Origin: Hyphomicrobiales bacterium
Lineage (GTDB): Bacteria; Pseudomonadota; Alphaproteobacteria; Rhizobiales; Rhizobiaceae
Length of the DNA stretch: 34,849 nt
Assembly (NCBI GenBank): GCA_017305835.1
Contig: JAFKJY010000095.1
Coordinates: 1 to 34,849 of the forward strand
Direction of reading: 5' to 3'
Shown piece after piece: positions 15,073 through 22,588 of the stretch. Under the pieces are notes generated by a model. It saw only the letters and a list, made by a program, of their open reading frames with translations. It was not told the origin of the DNA and searched no databases. The position numbers were made by a program, and so were the translations under genes. Each line of letters begins with the position of its first letter. The first letter of the stretch is position 1.

Positions 15073-15867
15073 CTATTTGCCGCCGAATTTCGGCTTTCTC
15101 TTTTCCATGAAGGCGTGCGCGGCCTCGCTGTGGTCCGGCGAGAAGAAGGTCTGCGTCTCCAGAGCCAGATGCGTGTCGATCAGCATCTCGAGCTGCGCGC
15201 GCAGCAGCGCGTTGATGGCGATCTTGGTGCCGGAGATCGCCGGGGCGGAGCCCTCGGCCAGTCTCTCGGCCATGCCGAACACCTTCCCGTCGAGCTCGGC
15301 CGCCGTGCAGGATTCGGTGACGAGGCCGAGCTCGGCCGCCTCCCTGCCGGTCAGCGAATCGCCGGTGAGCAGATAGCGCCGCGCGCGGGTGAAGCCCATC
15401 AGCAGCGGCCACAGCAGCGCGCCGCCGTCGCCCGCCACTAGCCCCATGCGCACATGGGTGTCGGCTATTCTTGCGTCCTCCAGCATGTAGGAGATGTCGC
15501 CGGCGACGGCGAGCGTGGCGCCAAGCCCCATAGCGTGGCCGTTGATGCGGGTGATCAGCGGCTTCTCCAGCCGCAGGACGCCGCGCAGGATCTGCCGCGC
15601 CTCCTCGATGCCCTGGTACCACTCGCCGACCCGGTTCTCCTCGATGCGGCGGACCATGTTCCTGATGTTGCCGCCCGAGGAGAAGGCGTCGCCGGCGCCG
15701 GTCAGCACGACGACGGAGGTCTCGGCGTCACGGTTGATGTCGGTGAAGACGCGCGACAGCTCGGTGTGCATCGCCGGCGTCATCGGGTTGGTGGGCGGAT
15801 TGTCGATAGAGATGACGAGGATGCGCCCGCGCCGCTCGAACTTCAGACCCGTATAGGATTCGTACAC
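15073..15867 (-). CDS. Enoyl-CoA hydratase/isomerase (crotonase superfamily), GTG start
   Basis: 264 residues with a full crotonase fold. The oxyanion segment is AFSSGGNIR (61-69), the second is INGHAMGLGATLAVAGDI, and the active-site loop ADTHVRMGLVAGDGG follows. The two hydratase glutamates are not evident: the first position lies in GLGATLA and the second region has Asp in AGDGG, a pattern found in a subgroup annotated as hydratases whose chemistry may be isomerase, hydrolase or C-C lyase. The GTG at 15867 has GAGGGA upstream. It heads a minus-strand operon with the CMD protein and binding protein 2, under motif copy 5. Confidence 0.88.
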   Translation of the reverse strand: MYESYTGLKFERRGRILVISIDNPPTNPMTPAMHTELSRVFTDINRDAETSVVVLTGAGDAFSSGGNIRNMVRRIEENRVGEWYQGIEEARQILRGVLRLEKPLITRINGHAMGLGATLAVAGDISYMLEDARIADTHVRMGLVAGDGGALLWPLLMGFTRARRYLLTGDSLTGREAAELGLVTESCTAAELDGKVFGMAERLAEGSAPAISGTKIAINALLRAQLEMLIDTHLALETQTFFSPDHSEAAHAFMEKRKPKFGGK

Positions 15868-15896
15868 GGACGCTCTTCCCTCGCCGGTCGTTTATT

Positions 15897-15906
15897 CAGG
15901 ATACTT
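15897..15906 (-). promoter_or_regulatory. Repeated operator-like motif, copy 5 (enoyl-CoA hydratase operon)
   Basis: CAGGATACTT on the plus strand; in gene orientation CTAAAAAAGTATCCTGAATA, 29 nt before the GTG start. It is downstream of a TTGACA/TAAAAA promoter, so a bound protein would block the start region. Confidence 0.62.
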
Positions 15907-16072
15907 TTTTAGGAGAGAACCGGCCGGCCTGTCAATCCCGCACCCGCGCGGCGCCAAGCCTTTCTCACACCGAAAGTAGTGCACTGTATTTTGCGATTGT
16001 CAATTGATCGCGACGGCATGATGGCCGTATCCTGCCGTTTGTCGACGGTTCGTGGCGGGCGACTTTCATAAA

Positions 16073-16082
16073 AAGTGTCCTG
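16073..16082 (+). promoter_or_regulatory. Repeated operator-like motif, copy 8 (SDR operon)
   Basis: AAGTGTCCTG, embedded in CATAAAAAGTGTCCTGATCG, 36 nt before the SDR start. It differs from copy 5 by one core base, and both carry the AAAAAGT-TCCTGA frame. It is the most degenerate copy by itself. Confidence 0.5.
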
Positions 16083-16118
16083 ATCGTGCCGATGGCGCCC
16101 ACATGACCGGGGAGAGAG

Positions 16119-16871
16119 ATGGACACGGGCATAGCAGGCAGGGTGGCGGTGGTAACGGGCGCGGCCAACGGCATCGGCGAGGCGATCTGCCATCGCCTCG
16201 CCGGGGAAGGCGTGCGCGTGGTGCTGCTCGACAGGGACGCGCAGCGGCTCGAAAACGTCGCGACCGCGCTGGGCGCCAGTGCGGCGGCGCATCATGCGCT
16301 CGACCTCACCGACAGGGCGGAGGTCAGGCGCGTGTTCGGCGCGATCCGGGTCGATGTCGGCCCGGTCGAGATCCTGATCAACAATGTCGGCCAGGCGCCG
16401 CGCGAGCGCGCGCAGGAATTCTCCGAGGCCGACCCGGAGTTGTGGGACTTCATCCTCGACGTGTCGCTGAAGACGACGCTGACGTGCTCGCAGCAGGTGG
16501 TCGCGTCGATGCGCGAGCGCCGCTGGGGCAAGGTGATCAACATCTCCTCCGAGGCACCGTTCACCGGCGGCGTGCGCTCGCCCGAATACACCGCCGCCAA
16601 GGCCGGCGTGATCGGCTTCACCCGCGCCCTCGCCCGCCAGCTCGCGCCGTTTTCGGTCAACGTGAACTCGGTCGCGCCCGGCCCGACCAAGACGGCGGCT
16701 ATGGCGTCCTTCTCCGAATCGCAGCTCGAAAGGATAAGCGCCTCGGTCGCGATGGGGCGGCTCGGGCGGCCGGACGAGATCGCCGACGCCGTCTGCTTCC
16801 TCGCCAGCGAGCGCGCCAGCTTCATCACCGGGCAGACGCTGCTGGTGAACGGCGGCGGGGTTTTCCACTGA
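16119..16871 (+). CDS. SDR-family oxidoreductase (3-hydroxyacyl/3-oxoacyl type)
   Basis: 250 residues, a classical short-chain dehydrogenase. The cofactor loop is TGAANGIG (13-20), followed by D40 at the end of strand 2 (favouring NAD), NNVG (88-91), the catalytic S144, Y157 and K161 (EYTAAK), and a VAPGPTKT loop. It likely interconverts a 3-hydroxyacyl-CoA or cyclic alcohol and the ketone. The start ATG has a GGGGAGAGA site. It precedes the second acyl-CoA dehydrogenase pair by about 117 nt, which contains a further motif copy, so the pair can also be expressed separately. Confidence 0.9.
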   Translation: MDTGIAGRVAVVTGAANGIGEAICHRLAGEGVRVVLLDRDAQRLENVATALGASAAAHHALDLTDRAEVRRVFGAIRVDVGPVEILINNVGQAPRERAQEFSEADPELWDFILDVSLKTTLTCSQQVVASMRERRWGKVINISSEAPFTGGVRSPEYTAAKAGVIGFTRALARQLAPFSVNVNSVAPGPTKTAAMASFSESQLERISASVAMGRLGRPDEIADAVCFLASERASFITGQTLLVNGGGVFH

Positions 16872-16890
16872 TGTGCGGGGCACCTATAAA

Positions 16891-16900
16891 AAGGATACTT
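16891..16900 (+). promoter_or_regulatory. Repeated operator-like motif, copy 6 (second acyl-CoA dehydrogenase operon)
   Basis: AAGGATACTT within CTATAAAAAGGATACTTTAT, 88 nt before the ATG at 16989, the only copy not close to its start codon. Nine of ten core bases match. A TTGGCA...TGCCAA inverted repeat follows at once. Confidence 0.62.
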
Positions 16901-16903
16901 TAT

Positions 16904-16922
16904 TTGGCATCGTGATTGCCAA
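16904..16922 (+). promoter_or_regulatory. TTGGCA-N7-TGCCAA inverted repeat in a 5' leader
   Basis: A perfect 6-bp dyad separated by 7 nt, 4 nt after motif copy 6. It could be a second operator or a leader stem-loop in the unusually long leader of the acyl-CoA dehydrogenase operon. Confidence 0.4.
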
Positions 16923-16988
16923 GGGGCGACACGATTGCTAGAACGCCGTTAAATAGGTGTAATCTTCACAGACGGAACGTTGCCGAAG

Positions 16989-18131
16989 ATGGACTTCAGC
17001 TGGACGGACGAACAGACAGCATTCAGGGAGCGCCTGCAGGGCATCATCGCCCGCGCGCTGCCCGCCGACTGGGGCGAGAAATCGCGCTACGACACCAGCT
17101 CGGCCTATATGTCGGAATTCTCCCGCACCTTCTGCCCGATGCTCGCGAGCGAGGGCCTGCTCATCCCGCACTGGCCGGTCGAGCTCGGCGGCGGCGGCAT
17201 GGACCCGTTCCACCACTGGATCCTCGGCGAGGAGATGTTCTACGTCGGCGACCCGCGCAGCTACCAGTACATGAACGTCAACTGGGTGGGGCCGGCGATC
17301 ATCCAGTACGGCACCGACGCGCAGCGCCGGGAGCACATCGGCCGCATCGCCAGCGGCACCACGATCTGGTGCCAGGGCTTCTCGGAGCCGTCGGCCGGCT
17401 CCGACCTCGCGGCGCTGTCGACGCGGGCCGAGCGGCGCGGCGACGGCTACGTGCTCAACGGCTCGAAGATCTGGACCTCGGGCGCCAGCCTCGCCGACTA
17501 CTGCTTCCTGCTGGCGCGGACCGGCGGGCCGGGCACGCACGGCATCTCGGTGTTCCTGCTGCCGACGAAGATGCCCGGCATCGAGATCCGCGTCGTGCCG
17601 AGCTTCATGGGCCAGTATTCCTTCCACGAGGTGTTCCTGACCGACGTGCAGGTGCCCGCGGAGATGCGGCTCGGCGAGGAGAACAAGGGCTGGACCATCG
17701 TGCGCTCGGTGCTCCACAACGAGCGCATCGGCCAGCCACGCTACATGCTGAGCATGCGCGTGCTCGAGCACGCGATGGGGCTGCTCGTCGCGCGCGGCGA
17801 GGATACCGAGCTCGCACGGGCCCGCGCGGTGCAGGCGCAGGCCGGGCTGGAGGCCGCGCGCTACCTCGCGCTCGGCGTCATCGACCGCCGCGCCAAGAAG
17901 CTGCCGGTCGACACCTCGACCAACATCGCGCGCTACGCGCTGGTGACCGCGGACCGGCTGGTCGCCGACTTCCTCTGCGACTTCCTGCACGACGACGTGA
18001 CGGCCGACATCGACCCGCTGATCTCGGTCGGCTTCCGGCGCACCGGCTCGACCGGGCTCGCCGCCGGCTCCGCCGAGATTCAGCTCAACCTGATCTCCAA
18101 GCATCACCTCCAGCTTCCGGCAGTCGCCTGA
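16989..18131 (+). CDS. Acyl-CoA dehydrogenase, large subunit of a second two-subunit enzyme
   Basis: 380 residues with family blocks QGFSEPSAGSDLAAL (about 129-143) and VLNGSKIWTSGAS for FAD/substrate binding. The canonical C-terminal Glu is absent: the aligned segment is GLAAGSAEIQ (356-365). E245 in VLHNERIGQP occupies the alternative helix-G position, as in isovaleryl-CoA-type enzymes. It should desaturate an acyl-CoA and pass electrons to ETF. The ATG at 16989 (MDFSWTDEQ) fits the family; a TTG at 16980 is possible but unneeded. The ribosome binding site is weak. The stop overlaps the small subunit start by one base (TGATG). It is not a close copy of the pair at 162-2203. Confidence 0.9.
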   Translation: MDFSWTDEQTAFRERLQGIIARALPADWGEKSRYDTSSAYMSEFSRTFCPMLASEGLLIPHWPVELGGGGMDPFHHWILGEEMFYVGDPRSYQYMNVNWVGPAIIQYGTDAQRREHIGRIASGTTIWCQGFSEPSAGSDLAALSTRAERRGDGYVLNGSKIWTSGASLADYCFLLARTGGPGTHGISVFLLPTKMPGIEIRVVPSFMGQYSFHEVFLTDVQVPAEMRLGEENKGWTIVRSVLHNERIGQPRYMLSMRVLEHAMGLLVARGEDTELARARAVQAQAGLEAARYLALGVIDRRAKKLPVDTSTNIARYALVTADRLVADFLCDFLHDDVTADIDPLISVGFRRTGSTGLAAGSAEIQLNLISKHHLQLPAVA

Positions 18132-19087
18132 TGGACCTCGATCTCAGCCCCGACCAGCAAGAACTCCAGGCGGCCATCGGCCGCATGGCCGCGCCCTACC
18201 AGTCGGCGCCCGCCGGCGACACGTCCTACTACCTCGACGGCATGCCGCTCTACGCGGAGATGGAGGCGGGCGGGTTCACCAACGCCGCCGCGATGGACGA
18301 CTACGGCGCGCTCGGCGGCCTGCTGCTGCTCGAGGCGGCGAGCGCGCTGCCCTATTCCGTGCCGCTGACCGGCGCCGCTCTGGTGGCGCCGATGGCGGTC
18401 CGCGAAGGCCTGAAGGGACCCGTCGCGCTGGCGTTTTCCGGCCGCGGCGCCGCGGTGCGGCACCTGCCGATGGCGTCGACGCTGCTGATCGTCGGCGACG
18501 ACGAGGTGCGGGCGCTGGACCTCGCCGGCCGGCAGGTCGAGGCGCTGCGCTCGATCTTCGCAGACCCGTTCGGCACGATCTCCGACCACGAGATGCGGCA
18601 GGGCCGCCGGCTGGACGGCGTCCGGCCGCAGGACGTGGTCAAGTGGTGGAGCGTCGGCGTCGCGGCCGAGATCGCCGGGGCGGCGGCGGCGGCGGTCGAC
18701 CGCACGGTCGAGTTCGTCAAGATGCGCCGCCAGTTCGGCCGCCCGATCGGCAGCTACCAGGCGATCCAGCACCGGCTGGCCGAATGCGAGGTGCTGGCGG
18801 ACGCGACGCGCATGCTGGCACGGCGGGCGGCGGTAACCGGCGACGCCGCGGCCGCCTTCCTCGCCGCGACCTATGCCGAGGCCGCCGCGGGGCGCATCAC
18901 CTACGACACCCAGCAGTTCCACGGCGCCGCCGGCCTGACGCGCGAGATCGAGCTGCACTTCTTCACCTACCGGCTGCGCTCGCTGCAGGGCGAGCTCGCC
19001 GGCGTCGCCGGCTCCGCCGCCCGGGCGGCCGACCAGCTCTGGCCGCGCCGAGAAGCCAGGCCGGTGGAGAAGCATCTGGTCGCATGA
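18131..19087 (+). CDS. Acyl-CoA dehydrogenase-like small subunit (partner of the 16989-18131 protein)
   Basis: 318 residues. The N-terminal half is reduced. The C-terminal helical domain carries RRQFGRPIGSYQAIQHRLAE and QQFHGAAGLTREIELHFFTY, the standard QFG-IG-Q and H-G-G-T elements, but no catalytic EGT motif. The one-base TGATG overlap with the large subunit points to stoichiometric synthesis and a heteromer. It is followed by a 4-nt overlap into the ketopantoate reductase-like gene, so all four downstream genes are coupled. Confidence 0.86.
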   Translation: MDLDLSPDQQELQAAIGRMAAPYQSAPAGDTSYYLDGMPLYAEMEAGGFTNAAAMDDYGALGGLLLLEAASALPYSVPLTGAALVAPMAVREGLKGPVALAFSGRGAAVRHLPMASTLLIVGDDEVRALDLAGRQVEALRSIFADPFGTISDHEMRQGRRLDGVRPQDVVKWWSVGVAAEIAGAAAAAVDRTVEFVKMRRQFGRPIGSYQAIQHRLAECEVLADATRMLARRAAVTGDAAAAFLAATYAEAAAGRITYDTQQFHGAAGLTREIELHFFTYRLRSLQGELAGVAGSAARAADQLWPRREARPVEKHLVA

Positions 19088-20061
19088 GCCGCGTCGCGGT
19101 CTACGGCGCCGGCGCGGTCGGCGGATACCTCGCCTGGCAATTCGCCCGGGCCGGCCACGCGGTGTCGGTGATCGCACGCGGCGCGCAGCTCGCCGCGATC
19201 CGCGCCGACGGGATCACGCTCGACGTCCACGACCGGCCGGCGGAAAGCGTCGCCGTCGCCGCCACCGACGCCCCCCGCACGCTCGGCGCGCAGGACATGG
19301 TGATCGTGACGCTGAAGCATCCGGGGCTGGCCGGGGCTGTCGACGGGCTCGCCCATCTCGCCGCCGCCGGCACACCCTTCGTCTTCGCCACAAACGGCAT
19401 ACCGTGGTGGATGGAGCCCGGCCTCGACCTGCTCGACCCCGGCGGGCGGCTCGCCGGCGCGATTGCGCCGGCGCTCAGGGTGGGCTGCATCGTCAAGGCC
19501 TCGATCGAGGTGACGACGCCGGGCGTGGTCTCGATGGACACGCCGTCGGCCCGCTTCATCGTCGGTCCCGCCTCGCCCGACGCAGAGGACGCGGCGGGGG
19601 CGGCATTCGCCCTGTTCGAGCAGGCGAGCATCCGGACGACGTTCGAGCCCGACCTAAGGCCCGCCGTCTGGGACAAGCTGCTCCTCAATCTCGGCTTCGG
19701 CCTGCCGGCAGCGATCCTCGGCCTGCCCGTCGGCGCCTGCGCCAGCCAGCCCGACATGCAGCCGCTGCTCAAGGAACTGCTGGACGAGATCCGGGCCATC
19801 GCGCGGGCCGGCGGCGTCGCGACGACGATCGCCGACGACGTGCTGCGCGACGCGGCGATCCTTTCGTCGCCGCACCTGCCGTCGCTGCTGCAGGATCTGC
19901 GGCGGGGCCGACCGGCCGAGATCGACGCGCTCGTCGCCGCGCCGCTGCTGATCGCGCGCCGCGCGGGGATCGCCGTTCCCGCCCTCGAACGGCTGGGCGC
20001 GCTGGTGACGGCCAAGGCGCGGGCGCTGGGAAGCTACGAGGGATCCGCCGGCCATGGCTGA
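19084..20061 (+). CDS. Ketopantoate reductase family (PanE/ApbA-like) oxidoreductase
   Basis: 325 residues. The Rossmann motif GAGAVGG (8-14) starts the N-terminal NADP domain, and the C-terminal helical domain has the family lysine and asparagine in PAVWDKLLLNLGFGL. True PanE reduces 2-ketopantoate, but paralogues in catabolic clusters are common and reduce other 2-oxo acids or act on beta-keto compounds. Its overlap with the acyl-CoA dehydrogenase pair upstream (ATGA) and with the MDR gene downstream (8 nt) argues for a pathway role, not pantothenate synthesis. The substrate is unknown. Confidence 0.85.
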   Translation: MSRVAVYGAGAVGGYLAWQFARAGHAVSVIARGAQLAAIRADGITLDVHDRPAESVAVAATDAPRTLGAQDMVIVTLKHPGLAGAVDGLAHLAAAGTPFVFATNGIPWWMEPGLDLLDPGGRLAGAIAPALRVGCIVKASIEVTTPGVVSMDTPSARFIVGPASPDAEDAAGAAFALFEQASIRTTFEPDLRPAVWDKLLLNLGFGLPAAILGLPVGACASQPDMQPLLKELLDEIRAIARAGGVATTIADDVLRDAAILSSPHLPSLLQDLRRGRPAEIDALVAAPLLIARRAGIAVPALERLGALVTAKARALGSYEGSAGHG

Positions 20062-21052
20062 TGCACGCGTCATCCTGCAGCGCCGCCCCGAGGGGCAGGT
20101 CGGGATCGCCGACTTCGCCGTGGTGCCGGTCGAGATCGCTCCGCTCGCGGCAGGCGAGGCGCTCGTCGCGCCGGCCCGCATCTCGCTCGACCCCTATCTG
20201 GCGATCCAGGTCTACGGGCGGCCCGTGCGCGGCGTGACGCTGGAGCCGGGCGAGGCGATGCGCAGCCGCATGGTCGGCACCGTCGTCGAAAGCCGCGACC
20301 CGTCGCTCGCGCCGGGCGACATGGTGCGCGGCGTCGGGCCGTGGCAGAGCCGCTTCGCGATTCCCGCGGCGCAGCTCGAACGGCTCGACACGCTGCGCGA
20401 CCGGCCGGAACTGCATCTCAGCGCGCTCGGCACGTCGGGGATCACCGCCTGGGTCGGGCTGCACCGCGTGGCGCGCATCGCGCCGGGCGAGACGCTGATC
20501 GTCAGCGGCGCCACCGGCACGATCGGCAGCATCGTCGGGCAGTTGGGCCGGCGGCACGGCTGCGACGTGATCGGGATCGCCGGCGGTGCGGAAAAGTGCG
20601 CCCACGCGACCGGCGCGCTCGGATTCGAGCGCTGCCTCGACCATCGGAGCGAAAGCTTCGGCGAGAGCCTGTGCGGGATCGAGGCGCAAGTCCATTTCGA
20701 GAATGTCGGCGGCGCGCTGCTCGACGCGGTGCTGCCGGCGATCACCGAGCACGGCCGCATCGCGCTGTGCGGCATGGTCGCCCACTACGACACGTCGCGC
20801 GCGCACAGCTTCCGCAACCTGCACCTGCTTCTCGAAAAGGTCATCGAGCTGCGGCCCTACCGCGTCTCCGAGCACGCGGCCTCGCATGCCGAGGCGCTGC
20901 GCGACCTGACGGCAGCGGTCGAGGCGGGCGAGCTGACCTGCGACCACACATTCGCGGACGGGCTGGACGCCGCCGCGGCCGGCTTCGTGTCGATGCTGCA
21001 GGGCAAGGCGCTCGGCAAGTCGATCGTCCGGCTCGACGGGCGGGAGGCGTGA
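20054..21052 (+). CDS. MDR-superfamily NADP-dependent oxidoreductase (CurA/prostaglandin reductase-like)
   Basis: 332 residues. The N-terminal GroES-like domain contains RISLDPYLAIQVYGRP, the hallmark of the leukotriene B4 dehydrogenase/curcumin reductase branch. The Rossmann domain begins SGATGTIGSIVGQLG (about 155-169). No structural or catalytic zinc cysteine set is present, as expected for zinc-independent members. These enzymes reduce the C=C of enones with NADPH. The gene overlaps its upstream neighbour by 8 nt and its downstream neighbour by 1 nt (TGATG). Together with the Old Yellow Enzyme it gives the island two unrelated double-bond reductases. Confidence 0.87.
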   Translation: MADARVILQRRPEGQVGIADFAVVPVEIAPLAAGEALVAPARISLDPYLAIQVYGRPVRGVTLEPGEAMRSRMVGTVVESRDPSLAPGDMVRGVGPWQSRFAIPAAQLERLDTLRDRPELHLSALGTSGITAWVGLHRVARIAPGETLIVSGATGTIGSIVGQLGRRHGCDVIGIAGGAEKCAHATGALGFERCLDHRSESFGESLCGIEAQVHFENVGGALLDAVLPAITEHGRIALCGMVAHYDTSRAHSFRNLHLLLEKVIELRPYRVSEHAASHAEALRDLTAAVEAGELTCDHTFADGLDAAAAGFVSMLQGKALGKSIVRLDGREA

Positions 21053-21645
21053 TGGCGGCAGCCCCCATGTCAGAGGTGGGCGCGCCGATCATCGGCCCGG
21101 TAACGCAGCTCGGCTTCGTCGTGCGCGACATCGAGGCCACGCTCGACCACTGGGTGGGCGTCATGGGCGTGCGGCCGTTCCTGTTCTGCACGGAAGGCTC
21201 GGGGCTCGACCCGCGGCCAACCACCTATCGCGAGCAGGAGGTGCGGGTGCAGACGCGGCTCGCCTTCGGCTTCGTCGGCGACGTGCAGGTCGAGCTGATC
21301 GAGCAGGTCAACGGCGCGCCCTCGCCCTATCGCGAATTCATCGACGGCGGCCGAGAGGGATTGCAGCATCTCGGCTACTGGATCGACGACCACGAGGCAG
21401 CCTGCCGGCGCGTCGAGGCGGCCGGCTACGTGGCCGAATACCTGATCCACGGGCCGAACCGGCCGCGGCCGGTGGTCTACTACCGCACGCCGTCGCTGCT
21501 GGGGCCGATGCTGGAGCTGATCCCGCCCGAGCTGAAGCGCAACCGGCAGGCCGTGCTCGACATGGCCCGCAACTGGAGCGGCGGCGACCCGCTGGTGCGC
21601 CACCGCACCTATGGCGAGTTTTTAGCGGCGTCGGGAGTCAGCTAG
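21052..21645 (+). CDS. VOC-superfamily protein (glyoxalase/methylmalonyl-CoA epimerase-like)
   Basis: 197 residues with one VOC module pair: TQLGFVVRDIEATLDHW (about 17-33) starts the first beta-alpha-beta-beta-beta unit, VELIEQ ends it, LQHLGYWIDD starts the second and MLELIPP ends it. Candidate metal ligands are Q, E, H and E in those four segments; the first is Gln where epimerases have His. A C-terminal tail of about 35 residues extends beyond the fold. Possible functions include 2-acyl-CoA epimerisation, isomerisation or ring cleavage. It is the last gene of the operon and its 3' end overlaps the convergent hydrolase gene by 8 nt. Confidence 0.82.
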   Translation: MAAAPMSEVGAPIIGPVTQLGFVVRDIEATLDHWVGVMGVRPFLFCTEGSGLDPRPTTYREQEVRVQTRLAFGFVGDVQVELIEQVNGAPSPYREFIDGGREGLQHLGYWIDDHEAACRRVEAAGYVAEYLIHGPNRPRPVVYYRTPSLLGPMLELIPPELKRNRQAVLDMARNWSGGDPLVRHRTYGEFLAASGVS

Positions 21646-22579
21646 AAGCGTCCGCGTCCGCGAGGACGGCACGCAGCACCGAGACAAGCGCGAGCGGCTG
21701 GTCGACCATGACGTGGTGGGCGGCCTCGGGGATCGTCAGCAGGCGCGCTGCGCCCCGGCAGGTGGCCTCGATGTAGCGGACGTCGTCGGGCGTGTAGAGC
21801 GCCGAGCGGCTGCCGAGGATCACCGTCATCGGCACGCCCGCTTCGGCGGGCAGCCTCTCGATCGCGTTCTGGCGGTCCGGCGTCCAGTGGCGCGGATCGA
21901 GGCACCAGCGCCAGCCGGCTCTCTCCCCCTCCTCCACCCGCACCAGCGAGCGCCGGGCGATGAAGTCGGCGATGAACAGGTTCTCGCAGGGCTGCCAGGG
22001 CGAGAAGCGGAAGCGCCGCACCGCCTCCTCGACCGAGCCATAGACGCGGTGGGCCTTGGCCGACGCGCCGGCCCAGCGTTCGCGCCGCCGCGCGATGGTC
22101 TCGCGCGAGAAGAAGGGCGGATCGACGAACACCGCCGCACCCAGCCGCCCGCCCATGCGTTCGCACATCAGCGCGGCCATCAGGCTGCCGAAGGAGTGCG
22201 CGACGACGACCGGCTTCGCCTTCGCGGCGAGGGCGCCGCCGGCCTCCAGCGCGGCCATCGCCTCCTCCGCGAGCAGGTCCTCGGAATAGGCCTGCCGCCA
22301 GCCGGAGCGGCCCATGCCCGACCACGAGATGGCGACCACGCGGTAGCGGGAACTGAAGAACGGCGCGAGGAAGCTCCACCAGTCGGCGTGCGCCCCCTTG
22401 CCGTGGAGGAAGAGCAGGCCGGGCGCGCCGATCTCACCCCAGGTCAGCATCTCAACCTCGGCGCCACGCACCGCGATCATGCTGCGCTCCGGCTCCTCGG
22501 CCACCGCTTTGACGAACCATGCGGGCGCGGGCGGGACCGCACCGGTGAGCAGCGGAGGCGTCTCGGCCGGCGCGTTCAT
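21638..22579 (-). CDS. Alpha/beta hydrolase
   Basis: 313 residues. The oxyanion loop is LFLHGKGAHADWW (56-68), the nucleophile elbow VAHSFGS places Ser at 129, and a C-terminal EAAHHVMVDQP supplies the histidine. The elbow has Ala where GxSxG usually has Gly (A-H-S-F-G), a tolerated variant. A lid region of about 80 residues lies between. It may hydrolyse an ester, a thioester or a C-C bond after ring opening; sequence alone cannot choose. It follows the 22589-23761 dehydrogenase by 9 nt in the operon that starts at the CoA ligase, and ends inside the last codons of the convergent VOC gene. Confidence 0.88.
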   Translation of the reverse strand: MNAPAETPPLLTGAVPPAPAWFVKAVAEEPERSMIAVRGAEVEMLTWGEIGAPGLLFLHGKGAHADWWSFLAPFFSSRYRVVAISWSGMGRSGWRQAYSEDLLAEEAMAALEAGGALAAKAKPVVVAHSFGSLMAALMCERMGGRLGAAVFVDPPFFSRETIARRRERWAGASAKAHRVYGSVEEAVRRFRFSPWQPCENLFIADFIARRSLVRVEEGERAGWRWCLDPRHWTPDRQNAIERLPAEAGVPMTVILGSRSALYTPDDVRYIEATCRGAARLLTIPEAAHHVMVDQPLALVSVLRAVLADADASS

Positions 22580-22588
22580 GCCGCACCC

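Larger units (their letters stand above)
15868..16118. promoter_or_regulatory. Divergent promoter region between the enoyl-CoA hydratase and SDR operons
   Basis: 251 nt with motif copy 5 (15897-15906) facing left and copy 8 (16073-16082) facing right, the same two-ended arrangement as at 2204-2517. For the left operon a consensus TTGACA lies at 15935-15930 with an AT-rich -10-like TAAAAA 18 nt on, just upstream of the motif core. No gene is seen in the middle. Confidence 0.65.
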
